Notes: generated by a model not told the origin, from the letters alone. Shown: positions 26,774-36,121, counted from the stretch's first letter. The stretch is DNA of 64,000 nucleotides from Caprella mutica (GCA_947561585.1 CANNZV010003223.1:77522-141521); one strand, 5' to 3'. Numbers and translations are program-made.

Positions 26774-27697
26774 TTACATGACGCCTAATTTCTTCAGTGT
26801 CTCAATGGTCAAGTGACCTGTTGGTAGGTCATTGGCTTTTTGGTACTCGGTGACCGCTTGCTGTGTTTGCTTACCAACATAGCCGTCAATGGTGCCTGGG
26901 TTGTGGCCGGCTTCTTTGAGTGCAATCTGAAGCAGTGCAATTGTCTTAGAGTACTCTTCGGTGTCACAGAAGATCTCACGTTGCTCAACGCGCTCAGACG
27001 ATACCAATGTGCGCTTTGGAACGCTTTTGTATTCAATCGGCGTGGTGGTTTTAACCACTTGCGCAGGCTGTGCGATCACGTGCTTGTGCACTTCTTGGTA
27101 TTTCGCAGGGATTTTGATGGTCTTTGTCACCGCAGGTTTGACCATGACGCGTGTCTTGATGGTGCGGTACTGCGCAGGTACGTTGATCAAACGCATGGTG
27201 TCACCCGTAACAGGGTTGACCTTTTCAATTGGGCCACGGCCTTTTTCCCATGTTTGGTAGCCTTTACGCACTAAGGTTTTTTCAACTTTGGTTTCATAGA
27301 CAGGCGGAGCAACAATTTCAATTTTCTCAGACGCATCTTGAATTAAGATCTTTTCATTCTGGTGTTTGAATTTAGCTGGAACGACTTCGACTTTTTCGAT
27401 TCCGCCACCGATGGCAATTTTGACGTATTCTGTTTTGTACTCAGCAGGAATGTCGATTTGCGCAACACACTGGCCTGGTTTGGCGGCAGGTGCTGTGGTG
27501 ACAGCTGGCGTGCTGGGTACGCTAACCGTGGCGCTTTTTGGCTGAGTTTGAGCAATCTGTTTTTGAAGGTTTGAAATCTGTTGATTCGCTGCGTCGAGTT
27601 TAGCGGTTGAGCTTTTCTTGAATAAAGGCTGGCTTGAGCATGCAGACAGTGTTGTTAATAAGACGGTCATTGCGCCTAATTTTAACAGTGTGTTCAT
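26774..27697 (-). CDS. Lipoprotein with C-terminal peptidoglycan-binding domain
   Basis: A 307-aa lipoprotein (lipobox LSAC, Cys at 20). A short coiled region (34-50) and a Pro/Thr/Ala linker are followed by several repeats of the form VPA-x-Y-x-T-x-x-x-V-x-V (IPAEYKTEYVKI, VPAKFKHQNEKI, APPVYETKVEKT, VPAQYRTIKTRV, IPAKYQEVHKHV), probably beta hairpins. The last 70 residues are a peptidoglycan_binding_1 domain (LLQIALKEAGHNPGTIDGYV ending TLKKLGVM). It probably links the outer membrane to the cell wall. The exact family is not recognised beyond these parts. Confidence 0.85.
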   Translation of the reverse strand: MNTLLKLGAMTVLLTTLSACSSQPLFKKSSTAKLDAANQQISNLQKQIAQTQPKSATVSVPSTPAVTTAPAAKPGQCVAQIDIPAEYKTEYVKIAIGGGIEKVEVVPAKFKHQNEKILIQDASEKIEIVAPPVYETKVEKTLVRKGYQTWEKGRGPIEKVNPVTGDTMRLINVPAQYRTIKTRVMVKPAVTKTIKIPAKYQEVHKHVIAQPAQVVKTTTPIEYKSVPKRTLVSSERVEQREIFCDTEEYSKTIALLQIALKEAGHNPGTIDGYVGKQTQQAVTEYQKANDLPTGHLTIETLKKLGVM

Positions 27698-27913
27698 GAG
27701 GGAATCCCTTTTAGTTTGGTTACAGAGTGTTTTGGTGGCTCATTAAACGCTCAAAACGGGTTCTGCGCAACACGTTATTCCACCAATCTGGACACATTTT
27801 ACATTGCTCGATAGCACATGCAATACGTTCGCATGAGCCACGAGATCAGCGATTCAGGGTGAATCGCTTTAAAATCAACCGTTAAGAGGCTGTTGAGCAT
27901 ACATTAGTATATG

Positions 27914-29320
27914 TTAACAACTGTAATACATATCAAATTCGAGTGGATGTGTCGCTCGTTGGAGACGTGTCACGTCGGCACGCTTTAAAGCGATGTAAGC
28001 ATCGATCATGTCGTTATCCATGACGCCGCCTTCCAATAGAAACGCACGATCGTGTTCGAGTGCATCCAATGCGTGCTCTAGGCTGCTGGCAACGGTGAGT
28101 GCGTCTTGGGTCTGATGTGACTCGGTTGCGTATAAGTTGTGATCGGCGGCCGCACCGGGATCGATTTGATTGCGTATGCCGTCTAAGCCTGCCATGAGCT
28201 GGGCTGTGAAGGCCAAGTATGGGTTGGCGGATGGGTCAGGAAAGCGCACTTCGATGCGTGCCGCGTTGGGGTTGTGGACGAAAGGAATGCGGATGGAGGC
28301 GGAGCGATTGCGCGCAGAGTACGCCAGCATGACCGGCGCTTCGTAACCGGGGACCAAGCGTTTGTATGAATTGGTGGACGGGTTGGTGAATGCATTGATG
28401 GCGTGTGCGTGCTTGATGATGCCACCGATGTACCACAACGCCTCTTGAGATAATCCTTCGTAGACATCGCCTTTGAAAATATTGACGCCCGCTTTGCTAA
28501 TGGATTGGTGGCAGTGCATGCCAGACCCATTGTCACCGACCAAGGGTTTGGGCATGAAGGTGACGGTTTTTCCGTACGCATGTGCGACGTTGTGCGCGCA
28601 GTATTTAAAGACCTGCACTTCATCGGCTTTGGCCGTCAAGGTGTTGGCGCCGCAGCCAATTTCACACTGGCCTGCGGTGCCGACTTCGTGGTGGTGCACT
28701 TCAACGTCAAGGCCCATTTGGGTCATGGCAGAACACATGGCGCTGCGCAGGTCGTGTAAAGAGTCAACAGGGGGAACCGGGAAATAGCCGCCTTTGACGC
28801 GTGGGCGATGCCCCATGTTGCCGTCATCGTAAGCGCGATTGCTCGACCAAGCGGCTTCTTCGGAGCGAATTTGATAGCTGGCGCCTGACATGTCGTTGTG
28901 CCAGCGTACGTCGTCAAACACAAAGAATTCTGGCTCTGGGCCAAATAGGACGCTGTCACCAATGTCGCTGGCCGCAAGGTAAGCTTCAGCGCGTTGAGCA
29001 ATGCTGCGAGGGTCTCGATTGTAGCCAGTGAGCGAGTTGGGTTCGACGATAACGCAGCGAATGATGATTGTGGGTTCGTCGGTGAAGGGGTCAATCACCG
29101 ATGCGTCGTCGATCGGCATGAGCAGCATGTCCGACTCATGGATGGATTTCCAGCCCTCGATGGAGGAGCCGTCAAACGGTTTGCCCTGGGTGAAAAAATC
29201 AGCGTCAATGCAGTGGCTGGGCACGGACACATGGTGCTCTTTCCCGTGGGTGTCGGTGAACCGAAGGTCTGCCCATGTGGCGTTGATGTCTTGGATAAGG
29301 CGTAAGGTGTTGGTTGACAT
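27914..29320 (-). CDS. glnA: Type I glutamine synthetase GlnA
   Basis: Main ammonium-assimilating enzyme forming glutamine from glutamate, NH3 and ATP. The ATG at 29320 follows AAGGA and yields [20 protein letters not shown]; length 468 aa is that of enterobacterial GSI. Motifs include [20 protein letters not shown], the [10 protein letters not shown] region and the sequence [12 protein letters not shown] at the end, which holds the tyrosine that is adenylylated in regulated GSI-beta enzymes. It is divergent from glnN across a 380-base control region containing two NtrC-like sites. A TTGACA box lies 50 bases upstream on this strand. Confidence 0.95.
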   Translation of the reverse strand: MSTNTLRLIQDINATWADLRFTDTHGKEHHVSVPSHCIDADFFTQGKPFDGSSIEGWKSIHESDMLLMPIDDASVIDPFTDEPTIIIRCVIVEPNSLTGYNRDPRSIAQRAEAYLAASDIGDSVLFGPEPEFFVFDDVRWHNDMSGASYQIRSEEAAWSSNRAYDDGNMGHRPRVKGGYFPVPPVDSLHDLRSAMCSAMTQMGLDVEVHHHEVGTAGQCEIGCGANTLTAKADEVQVFKYCAHNVAHAYGKTVTFMPKPLVGDNGSGMHCHQSISKAGVNIFKGDVYEGLSQEALWYIGGIIKHAHAINAFTNPSTNSYKRLVPGYEAPVMLAYSARNRSASIRIPFVHNPNAARIEVRFPDPSANPYLAFTAQLMAGLDGIRNQIDPGAAADHNLYATESHQTQDALTVASSLEHALDALEHDRAFLLEGGVMDNDMIDAYIALKRADVTRLQRATHPLEFDMYYSC

Positions 29321-29453
29321 GCTGAGTTCCTTATTATGTTCGCTGGTGCGCAATAATGCTCAATGTGCGCGTTGTCAATCGGTCTAATATACCATCATTT
29401 TAAGAGGTGTCTTCTGGTTCAAATACAGCGGTTAAATAAGGCGAGCGCAAGAT

Positions 29454-29470
29454 CGCACCAATAAGGTGCA
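29454..29470. promoter_or_regulatory. NtrC-binding site 1
   Basis: GCACCAATAAGGTGC (29455-29469) is a perfect inverted repeat with GCACC/GGTGC arms and a 5-base spacer, the form of the high-affinity NtrC sites upstream of E. coli glnAp2. It is 31 bases (about three helical turns) centre to centre from site 2. Confidence 0.85.
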
Positions 29471-29485
29471 CAAGGCGCTAAAATA

Positions 29486-29500
29486 GCTCTATTTTGGTGC
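29486..29500. promoter_or_regulatory. NtrC-binding site 2
   Basis: GCTCTATTTTGGTGC matches the known imperfect NtrC site form (GCAC...TGGTGC) at all but one position. Its phasing with site 1 allows cooperative binding of NtrC dimers to activate the sigma-54 promoter 66 bases downstream. Confidence 0.75.
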
Positions 29501-29565
29501 TTTCTGGGGGTGCGTTAAAATACATAACCTTTTGTTTTAAAAGGAATATTCATTTGTTCCTTGAT

Positions 29566-29581
29566 TGGCATAAATATTGCA
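29566..29581 (+). promoter_or_regulatory. Sigma-54 promoter of glnN
   Basis: TGGCATAAATATTGCA fits the -24/-12 consensus TGGCAC-R-N4-TTGCW with one mismatch. It faces glnN, giving a leader of about 110 bases before the ATG at 29701, which has GGAG ten bases upstream. With the two NtrC sites it indicates nitrogen-limitation control of the type III synthetase. Confidence 0.85.
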
Positions 29582-29700
29582 TGTATAAGTGTTGATGCAT
29601 TATGTATTGAACTTGATTTAATGCCTAAAGTTGCCTGTTTTCAGCGTCTGTACGCTTGGCATTAGATGACGAATAAAACATTATTAATTGGAGAAACATT

Positions 29701-31872
29701 ATGAGTGGAAATGCAAGTCGCGCTACGGCGTTAAATATGATCGCTAGCCGAAAGCCGATGAAGCTTGGTGCAACAAAGCCGTTGAAGGATATTTGGGCAT
29801 CAAACGTCTTTAACTTAGCCGTTATGGAAGAAGTGCTGTCAAAAAGCGCGTTTAAAGCGGTTAAGAAAACCATTCAAACTGGCGAGCCACTTGATGATGA
29901 GTCTGCACAAGCGGTTGCAGCGGCAATGAAAGATTGGGCGATGAACAAAGGCGCTAAGTTCTTCTCTCATGTGTTCTACCCAATGACCAATGCCACGGCT
30001 GAAAAGCACGATGGCTTCATGGTGGCAGATTCAGAAGGCCGCTGTGTGACAGAATTTACTGGTAACTTGTTGATTAAAGGCGAGCCAGACGGTTCATCGT
30101 TCCCAAATGGCAGCATCCGTGCAACGAACTCAGCACGTGGTTACACGGCATGGGATCCAACCAGCCCAGCGTACGTAGCAGAAACGCCTAACGGATCGAC
30201 TTTGATGATTCCAAGTGTGTTCATGTCTTGGACTGGTGAGTCGTTGGATAAAAAGATTCCATTGTTGCGCTCTAACCGTGCAATGAATGAAGCAGCTCAA
30301 AAAGTATTGAGCTTGATGGGCGAAGAAGAGATTGCACCATTGAACTCCAGCTGTGGTGCTGAGCAAGAGTATTTCTTAGTCGATGAAGCCTTCGCAGCGA
30401 ACCGTCCTGATTTGGTATTGGCTGGACGTTCATTGTTCGGTGCAGCGCCTGCAAAAGGTCAGCAATTTGACGATCACTATTTTGGTGCCATTCCTGAGCG
30501 TGTTCAGGTCTACATGCAAGACCTTGAAGACCAAATGTACCGTTTAGGTATCCCAGCAAAAACGCATCACAACGAAGTTGCGCCGGGTCAGTTTGAAATC
30601 GCGCCGTACTATGAGAACGCGAACGTAGCGGCCGATCATCAGCAGTTGACCATGACGTTGATGAAGAAAATTGCGAAAAAGCACGGTTTCTTGTTTTTGA
30701 TTCATGAAAAGCCGTTTGCAGGCGTGAATGGATCAGGTAAGCACGTGAACTGGTCTGTTGGTAACTCAACGCAAGGCAACTTGCTTGATCCAGGTGATAC
30801 CCCAGAAAAGAACTTAAACTTCTTGTTGTTCTGTGGTGCGGTGATCCGAGGTGTGCATAAGTACGGACCGTTGTTGCGAGCAGTGATTGCATCGGCTGGT
30901 AATGACCATCGTTTGGGTGCGAATGAAGCGCCTCCTGCGATTTTGTCTGTGTACTTAGGTGATCAGCTTGAAGGCGTGTTCACTCAAATCAAAGAAGGCA
31001 AGTTAGACGCAACCGTTGGTGGCGGCGACATGGACCTTGGTTTGTCTCAAATCTTGAAGTTCACTCGTGATCCAGGTGATCGTAACAGAACCTCACCGTT
31101 TGCATTCACGGGCAACCGTTTTGAATTCCGTGCAGTGGGTTCTGCTCAGTCGGTATCGGGTCCATTGGTTGCCATGAACACGATGTTGGCGGATTCATTG
31201 AACTGGATTGCTGAAAAATTAGAAGCGGCGCTCAAAGGCAATGAAAAACAAGCGGCTGTTATGGCGGTCTTGAAAGAGTTGATGGACTTGCATGGCAACG
31301 CGGTATTTGGTGGTGACGGTTACTCATCTGAGTGGCACGAAGCAGCGGTAAAAGAGCGTGGTTTGAAAAACATTCCAACCACAGCGGACGCACTTCCAGC
31401 GTTTAAAGAGCAGTCGGTCATTGATTTATTTGAGAGCACGGGTGTATTAACGCCTGCTGAGCTTGCGAGTCGTTTCGAGGTGTATTCAGAGCAGTACATC
31501 TTGTCGATTGAAGTCGAAGCCAACTTGACGGTTGAGATGGCAAGCACATTGATTTACCCAGCGGCTACGGCGTATTTGGCTGAGCTATCTGAGTCCATCA
31601 TGGCCTCTAAAGAGATCGGTGTTGAGCTTGATAATGGCGTTGCTCAATCGGTTGCATCGGACATTGGCGGTATGATGTCAGCGGTGAATAAGCTGAAAGA
31701 CGCGATTGCGAAAGACGGCTTTGCCAGCACAGAAGACCACATGCAGCATTGTGCAGGTACCGTGCGTGATCTAATGGCTGACGTACGTGCTCATGCCGAT
31801 TCACTTGAAGTGCAAGTGGCGGATGAGTTGTGGCCTTTGGCGAAGTACTCAGAGATGCTGTTCATGAAGTAA
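29701..31872 (+). CDS. glnN: Type III glutamine synthetase GlnN
   Basis: A 723-aa GSIII, the large glutamine synthetase class best known from Bacteroides and cyanobacteria and found in some marine gammaproteobacteria. Features in order: N-terminal GSIII domain with SRKPMKLGATKPLKDIW; the catalytic core with SSCGAEQEYFLVD, THHNEVAPGQFEIAP, FAGVNGSGKHVNWS and GNRFEFRAVGSAQ; and a C-terminal helical extension ending LAKYSEMLFMK. There is no adenylylation tyrosine motif. Transcription is probably driven by the NtrC/sigma-54 promoter upstream. Its last 50 bases and terminator recur twice downstream, marking duplication junctions. Confidence 0.95.
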   Translation: MSGNASRATALNMIASRKPMKLGATKPLKDIWASNVFNLAVMEEVLSKSAFKAVKKTIQTGEPLDDESAQAVAAAMKDWAMNKGAKFFSHVFYPMTNATAEKHDGFMVADSEGRCVTEFTGNLLIKGEPDGSSFPNGSIRATNSARGYTAWDPTSPAYVAETPNGSTLMIPSVFMSWTGESLDKKIPLLRSNRAMNEAAQKVLSLMGEEEIAPLNSSCGAEQEYFLVDEAFAANRPDLVLAGRSLFGAAPAKGQQFDDHYFGAIPERVQVYMQDLEDQMYRLGIPAKTHHNEVAPGQFEIAPYYENANVAADHQQLTMTLMKKIAKKHGFLFLIHEKPFAGVNGSGKHVNWSVGNSTQGNLLDPGDTPEKNLNFLLFCGAVIRGVHKYGPLLRAVIASAGNDHRLGANEAPPAILSVYLGDQLEGVFTQIKEGKLDATVGGGDMDLGLSQILKFTRDPGDRNRTSPFAFTGNRFEFRAVGSAQSVSGPLVAMNTMLADSLNWIAEKLEAALKGNEKQAAVMAVLKELMDLHGNAVFGGDGYSSEWHEAAVKERGLKNIPTTADALPAFKEQSVIDLFESTGVLTPAELASRFEVYSEQYILSIEVEANLTVEMASTLIYPAATAYLAELSESIMASKEIGVELDNGVAQSVASDIGGMMSAVNKLKDAIAKDGFASTEDHMQHCAGTVRDLMADVRAHADSLEVQVADELWPLAKYSEMLFMK

Positions 31873-31892
31873 TGTTCGCATTGAGAACGACG

Positions 31893-31919
31893 AAAAGCCG
31901 CTTAATAGCGGCTTTTTTG
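31893..31919 (+). terminator. Terminator of glnN
   Basis: AAAAGCCGC and GCGGCTTTT with loop TTAATA and a T run. Copies of this same hairpin occur at 33925-33952 and 36024-36051. Confidence 0.9.
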
Positions 31920-31986
31920 TGCCTGGGGTGTGTGTATTTTGCGGGCGTTGATCTCTCTTGAGGCAGAGGTTCAAGCCTTGAGTGCC

Positions 31987-33513
31987 TCAGAGTTTTTTGA
32001 CGTGAAACTTGAAGGTGGCGCTTGGCGGAACAGCGCCGTCTGTTGCGAGATTAAATGTGCCTTGTGGTGCAATGCGGATGTGCTTGGTTGCTGCGCTCGG
32101 CGTACTGGAAAATGAGATGCCATTGTTTGAGTACGTCACTGTGCTGGCCGTGCAGCTGAGGCCGCTGCTGGGTGAGCCTTGAAATAGGTGGGTGGTTGCT
32201 GAACCACAAGGGACGCCAGATGGAGAAAAACTGGGTGTGACCACCAGTTCCGTACCGGCCGGTATTTCATCGTTGAGAACGATGGTGTTGGGATCATTGC
32301 TCAATGGGCCAAATGAACGGTTGGTCAGTGTCAGGGCATATTCCAGAATGGAGCCAGGGATGGCTTTGGCGTGAGTCGAACTGACACCGTTCACGGGGTC
32401 TTCGAGTACCGCCACGGTTTTTTGCAAAAAAAACTGTGGTGGGGTATTGATCAATTCGGGAATGACAAAGCTTTGGCTGAATGCAATGATACTGACACTT
32501 TCTTGTGTGGTGTGGCTGCGCTCATTGTTGACCTCAGTGTCTTCGTCAATGGGTAGGCGAAGTCGCGTGTTGGTATGCTGATGCAAACGAAGCCAGCCGC
32601 CATCGTTGTCGTTTCGAGAGGTCTTACTTGCAACGACGATGGGGGTGGTGGAAAAAATTGAGCTGCCAGATTCCTGCGGGTAAAAAATTTGAGTCGCCGT
32701 ATTCCGCTCATCGAACCCTCCTGACGTGTTGGTATTCATGCTGGCCCAGGTCACGGTGTTTGATGACGCATCCAGAAAGTTACCATGACTTGTTTCCATG
32801 GCGACGTAGCCAATGGTTTCAGCGAGTGAAACGGTACCACCATCGACGTAGGCTTCAGAGCGCTCCAATGACACTTCGAAGCCGGAGGTGGTAATGTTTC
32901 TGATGACGGTGGTGATCCACGGAATGGACGACACCCTTGGGGGCATGAGATTGTTTTCACCGCCTTCGTTGTGGTTTGTTTGTTTGGTGGCGACCACAGC
33001 GGGCGGTGCGTCAAATGGCTCTGAAAACGTAACGGTTTCCCACGATTGAGTGGCTGTGGTGTCTCCTGAAACGGTTTTGTTTGTCGTTACGGTGCCTGCT
33101 TCAACGCGCGGACCCGTTGATGACAGTTGGTAATTACCCGGCTCAATGGCGAGTGAAGAGCTTTGCATGCTTAAGTGCGGCCCATCTTGTTCTCTGGGTT
33201 CGATGGCATACATGACAGCAGTTGACGCGGAAATAGACGATATCTGGACGTCCGCAGGTTGAACGCCTGCAGTTGTGGGTAATAAAATTAATACGGGCGT
33301 GGTGTCAAATGAGGGCGAAAAATTGATGGTTGTCATGTTGCCGCCGCTAGTCTGGGCATAAGATTGACTGGAAAGTTGGAATTGTGCTGCATGGGCTGAG
33401 CACGTGAATACCACCAAGAGCATTGCAGCGTGATGTCGGGGTCGTATGCTCGAAAATAGTCGTTTGAAGGGTATGTTTGAAGTGGTTCTACGTGGTCTGT
33501 GTGGGGTTATCAT
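31987..33513 (-). CDS. Secreted lectin-like/DUF11-like protein, paralogue 1
   Basis: A 508-aa exported protein. The ATG at 33513 follows GGGAGAC and gives a long basic n-region, a hydrophobic core (MLLVVFTCSA) and a cut after AHAA near 43. Three beta modules follow: one with INFSPSFDTTPVLILLP (about 62), one with VTFSEPFDAPPAVVATKQ (about 158), and one ending VVASKTSRNDNDGGWLRL (about 300). The first two resemble H-type lectin repeats (F-x3-F-x2-PP-V). The C-terminal 140 residues resemble a DUF11 domain (PGSILEYALTLTNRSFGPLS, DEIPAGTELVV) with a Cys pair. Exported surface protein is supported; sugar binding is inference. It is one of three tandem copies convergent with glnN. Confidence 0.75.
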   Translation of the reverse strand: MITPHRPRRTTSNIPFKRLFSSIRPRHHAAMLLVVFTCSAHAAQFQLSSQSYAQTSGGNMTTINFSPSFDTTPVLILLPTTAGVQPADVQISSISASTAVMYAIEPREQDGPHLSMQSSSLAIEPGNYQLSSTGPRVEAGTVTTNKTVSGDTTATQSWETVTFSEPFDAPPAVVATKQTNHNEGGENNLMPPRVSSIPWITTVIRNITTSGFEVSLERSEAYVDGGTVSLAETIGYVAMETSHGNFLDASSNTVTWASMNTNTSGGFDERNTATQIFYPQESGSSIFSTTPIVVASKTSRNDNDGGWLRLHQHTNTRLRLPIDEDTEVNNERSHTTQESVSIIAFSQSFVIPELINTPPQFFLQKTVAVLEDPVNGVSSTHAKAIPGSILEYALTLTNRSFGPLSNDPNTIVLNDEIPAGTELVVTPSFSPSGVPCGSATTHLFQGSPSSGLSCTASTVTYSNNGISFSSTPSAATKHIRIAPQGTFNLATDGAVPPSATFKFHVKKL

Positions 33514-33573
33514 GAGCTTGTCTCCCTGCTAAAAGCTTGCCTAACGCTGATCCTTAGCGTGGCTTAGCCGTTA

Positions 33574-33601
33574 ATAGTATAGTGATGCGACTCAGTGTGA
33601 A
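33574..33601 (-). promoter_or_regulatory. Promoter of paralogue 1 (weaker variant)
   Basis: On the minus strand TTCACA (33601-33596) and TACTAT (33579-33574) are 16 bases apart. The equivalent elements of the other two copies are TTGACA with 17 bases, so this copy has the poorest match. Confidence 0.5.
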
Positions 33602-33648
33602 AACAACCGTTCGTATATGATGTGTTCCGTATATATACGTATTTAATG

Positions 33649-33835
33649 GCGGTCACCCATGTGATGCGGTGGATTGGGTTAAGAGGGGGCTGTTTACAGT
33701 GAAGCGGCTGACGCGTATCCATTGTATGCATGAAAATTTTCAGTTAGAACATACACTTGTATGTAATGGTGTATACGATGCGCAAGACAAGTGGTGGATT
33801 GCTGAACGATCACCATCGATCATGGTGCAAAAAAA
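33649..33835. repeat. Conserved intergenic block, copy 1
   Basis: About 185 bases including GGGCTGTTTACAGTGAAGCGG and TGTATGTAATGGTGTATACG recur at 35766-35935 and 37849-38030. A plus-strand frame starting at GTG 33701 stays open through the block in each copy, but no ribosome site or family supports a protein. The block is the upstream flank of each duplicated gene. The rest of the 33514-34022 interval holds the promoter and the glnN scar. Confidence 0.8.
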
Positions 33836-33849
33836 ATGGGGTTGAGCGA

Positions 33850-33952
33850 GATCATGATGAGCTGTGTTCTTTGGCGGCTTACTCAGAGAGGTTTTCATGA
33901 CGTCATGCTTGCTTTGAGAGCGACAAAAAGCCGCATAATAGCGGCTTTTTTT
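33850..33952 (+). pseudogene. Decayed copy of the glnN 3' end and terminator, scar 1
   Basis: GATGAGCTGTG...TTGGCGGCTTACTCAGAGAGG...TTTTCATGA aligns with the last 50 bases of glnN (DELWPLAKYSEMLFMK). It is followed by the same spacer (TGAGAGCGACAAAAAGCCGC) and hairpin as after glnN. No other part of glnN is present. It marks the junction between repeat units 1 and 2; the hairpin probably still terminates transcription. Confidence 0.85.
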
Positions 33953-34022
33953 GACTGTTGTTTTTGTGGGGGTGCGGTGTGTTATGTATGTGACTCAACG
34001 GTATGTTGAGTCACGAGGTGGT

Positions 34023-35645
34023 TTAGTTTTTTTTGACCTGAAACTTGAAGGTGGCACTTGGCGGAGGTTGTGTGTCATCGGTAAAGGAGGTGAACGCACC
34101 TGTCGGTGTGATGCGTATGTGCTTTGTGTCAGTGCCGGCTGAGTTTGAAAATATTGAGCCGTCACTTGAGTATTGGACGCTGCCGCTCGTGCAGCTGAGG
34201 CCACTGCTGGTTGAGCCTTGAAATAAGTGGGTAGTTGCTGAGCCACAAGGGACGCCAGACGGAGAAAAAGTGGGTGCCACCACCAGTTCGGTGCCGTCTG
34301 GAATGTCATCGGCTATAACGATGGAGCCGGAATCATTGCTCACTGGGCCAAATGAGTGATTCGTCAGTGTTAGTGCATATTCCAGAATGGAGCCAGGGAT
34401 TGCTTTTGCCTGTGTTGAACTGGTGCCGTTGATTGGGTCGCTAACAACAGAGACGGTTTTTTTCAAAGAAAAGTGTGGTTCGGTTGTTGGCAATTCTGCG
34501 ATGGTAAAGCTTCGACTAAATGCGATGACACTGATGTTGTCTACGGCAGGTGTTTGTGACGTGTTATCGGTAAAATGATCGCGTTCGACATCTTGGCCTG
34601 TGAGCAAGGGTCTGTTGGATATGTTGAAATTAGAGTCTTCGTCGATGACTAACTGTATGGCATTATTGGTGAGTGTCCATAGGCGAAGCCAGCCGCCGTC
34701 GTTTGTGTTGCGTGATGTTTTGCTCGCAACGGCAAGTGGTGGAGCTTGGAACAAGGATGTTGGAAATGAATGTGATGTGGCCGCATTGCCTTGATCGAAT
34801 CCGCCAAAGGTGTTGGTGTCAAAGCTACACCATGTGACATCATTTCCATCTCCGTCTTTAAAAACGCCATCACCTTGTTGCATGGCAATATAGCCGATGG
34901 TTTCCTCTGTGGTGACGCTGCCTCCATCATTATAAGCTTCAGAGCGATCGAGAGCGACTTTAAACCCCGTTGTCGTAATTTCTTTAACGACTGGGGTCAT
35001 CCATGGGGCCGATGGGCTGACCGGAGGTAAGCTATTGTTGTATCCGATTTCATTATTATTGGTCTGTATGGTGACCACGACCGATGGTATGTTGTTGAAT
35101 GGTTCGGAAAAGGTCACGCTTTCCCATGATTGAGTGGCTGTTGAATCACCAGAGACGGTTTTTTTTGTGTCGACTGAGCCTGCCTCGATGTGAGGCCCAC
35201 CGGCGGCTAGGTTGTAACTGCCTGCTTCGATGGCTAACGATACGCTGGTCATCGAAGTGTGAGAACCATCAAGTGGTCGAGGCTCTACTGGGTAGACGGT
35301 GGCACTCGTGGGCGAGATGGACGAAATTTGAACGTTTGCAGGGTGACCCCCTTGCTTGGTTGGTAATAATATGAGTATAGGGGTTGTGGAAAACCCACTG
35401 CCAAAATTGATGGTTGTTTTGACGTTGCCGTTGGATTTTAGGTAAGTTTGTGTGTCAAGCAACAGTTGTGCGGCATGAAGCTGTGGTGACAACAGTATCA
35501 TGAGTACGATGGCGTGATGGAGTGGTCGAACGCGGTTTGATCGCGTGGGGCGGCTGTTTGTCGACTCCCACTGCAGTCGCTGGACGATTATTCGTTTAAA
35601 GGGTGTCTTTGAAGAGGGGTTGCGCGGATTGTCGGGGGCTGTCAT
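34023..35645 (-). CDS. Secreted lectin-like/DUF11-like protein, paralogue 2
   Basis: A 540-aa paralogue starting at ATG 35645 behind GGAGAC. Signal peptide core is IVLMILLSPQL with a cut after HAA near 60; the n-region is unusually long and basic (FKRIIVQRLQWESTNSRPTR). The same modules follow: INFGSGFSTTPILILLP, VTFSEPFNNIPSVVVTIQTN, VASKTSRNTNDGGWLRL and a DUF11-like end with LEYALTLTNHSFGPVSND. Compared with copy 1 it carries an insert near 350-375 (LLTGQDVERDHFTDNTSQ). It is closer to copy 3 in the N-terminal 45 residues, which are almost identical. Function as for copy 1. Confidence 0.75.
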   Translation of the reverse strand: MTAPDNPRNPSSKTPFKRIIVQRLQWESTNSRPTRSNRVRPLHHAIVLMILLSPQLHAAQLLLDTQTYLKSNGNVKTTINFGSGFSTTPILILLPTKQGGHPANVQISSISPTSATVYPVEPRPLDGSHTSMTSVSLAIEAGSYNLAAGGPHIEAGSVDTKKTVSGDSTATQSWESVTFSEPFNNIPSVVVTIQTNNNEIGYNNSLPPVSPSAPWMTPVVKEITTTGFKVALDRSEAYNDGGSVTTEETIGYIAMQQGDGVFKDGDGNDVTWCSFDTNTFGGFDQGNAATSHSFPTSLFQAPPLAVASKTSRNTNDGGWLRLWTLTNNAIQLVIDEDSNFNISNRPLLTGQDVERDHFTDNTSQTPAVDNISVIAFSRSFTIAELPTTEPHFSLKKTVSVVSDPINGTSSTQAKAIPGSILEYALTLTNHSFGPVSNDSGSIVIADDIPDGTELVVAPTFSPSGVPCGSATTHLFQGSTSSGLSCTSGSVQYSSDGSIFSNSAGTDTKHIRITPTGAFTSFTDDTQPPPSATFKFQVKKN

Positions 35646-35705
35646 GTGCTTGTCTCCTTGCTAAAAGCTTGCCTGACGCAGATCCTTAGCGAGGCTTAGT
35701 CGTTA

Positions 35706-35734
35706 ATAGTATAGGTGAGCCGACTTAGTGTCAA
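35706..35734 (-). promoter_or_regulatory. Promoter of paralogue 2
   Basis: Minus strand TTGACA (35734-35729) and TACTAT (35711-35706) with a 17-base spacer, about 60 bases upstream of the ATG. Confidence 0.6.
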
Positions 35735-35765
35735 AACAGCCTTTCGTGGATAGAGTGTTCTGCAT

Positions 35766-35935
35766 GTATGATCGGGTTAAGGGGGGTGTTTACAGTGATG
35801 CGGCTCGTACATATCCATTGTATGCATGAAAATATTCAGTTTGAATATACGCGTGTATGTAATGGTGTATACGATGCGCGATACGGGTGGTGTACTGCTC
35901 TGAACGATCACCATCGATCATGGCGCATAAAAACT
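35766..35935. repeat. Conserved intergenic block, copy 2
   Basis: Second copy of the block described at 33649, with GTTTACAGTGATGCGGCTCG and TGTATGTAATGGTGTATACG. Here the plus-strand frame runs on into the glnN scar in the glnN reading frame. The start of the block seen in copies 1 and 3 (GGTCACCCATG) is missing. Confidence 0.8.
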
Positions 35936-35944
35936 GGGCTTGAG

Positions 35945-36051
35945 CGAGATCGTCATGAGCTGTGTTCATTGGCGATTTACTCAGAGAGGTTGTTTATGAG
36001 CTCATGCTCGCTTTGAGAACGACAAAAAGCCGCTTAATAGCGGCTTTTTTT
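35945..36051 (+). pseudogene. Decayed copy of the glnN 3' end and terminator, scar 2
   Basis: CATGAGCTGTG...TTGGCGATTTACTCAGAGAGGTTGTTTATGA again matches the end of glnN in frame (ELCSLAIYSERLFM against ELWPLAKYSEMLFM), then the same spacer and hairpin (36024-36051). It marks the junction between repeat units 2 and 3. Confidence 0.85.
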
Positions 36052-36121
36052 GGCTGTTGTTTTTGTGGGGGTGCGGTGTGTTATGTGTGTGGCTCAACAG
36101 TATGTTGAGTCACATGGAGGT

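Noticed and set aside
26840..27274. 144-codon plus-strand frame opposite the peptidoglycan-binding lipoprotein
   Set aside because: Antisense to a gene with clear signal peptide, repeats and PG-binding domain.
29321..29453. Sigma-54 promoter facing glnA
   Set aside because: No TGGC-N8-TTGC type sequence on the minus strand; only a TTGACA with a poor -10 was found.
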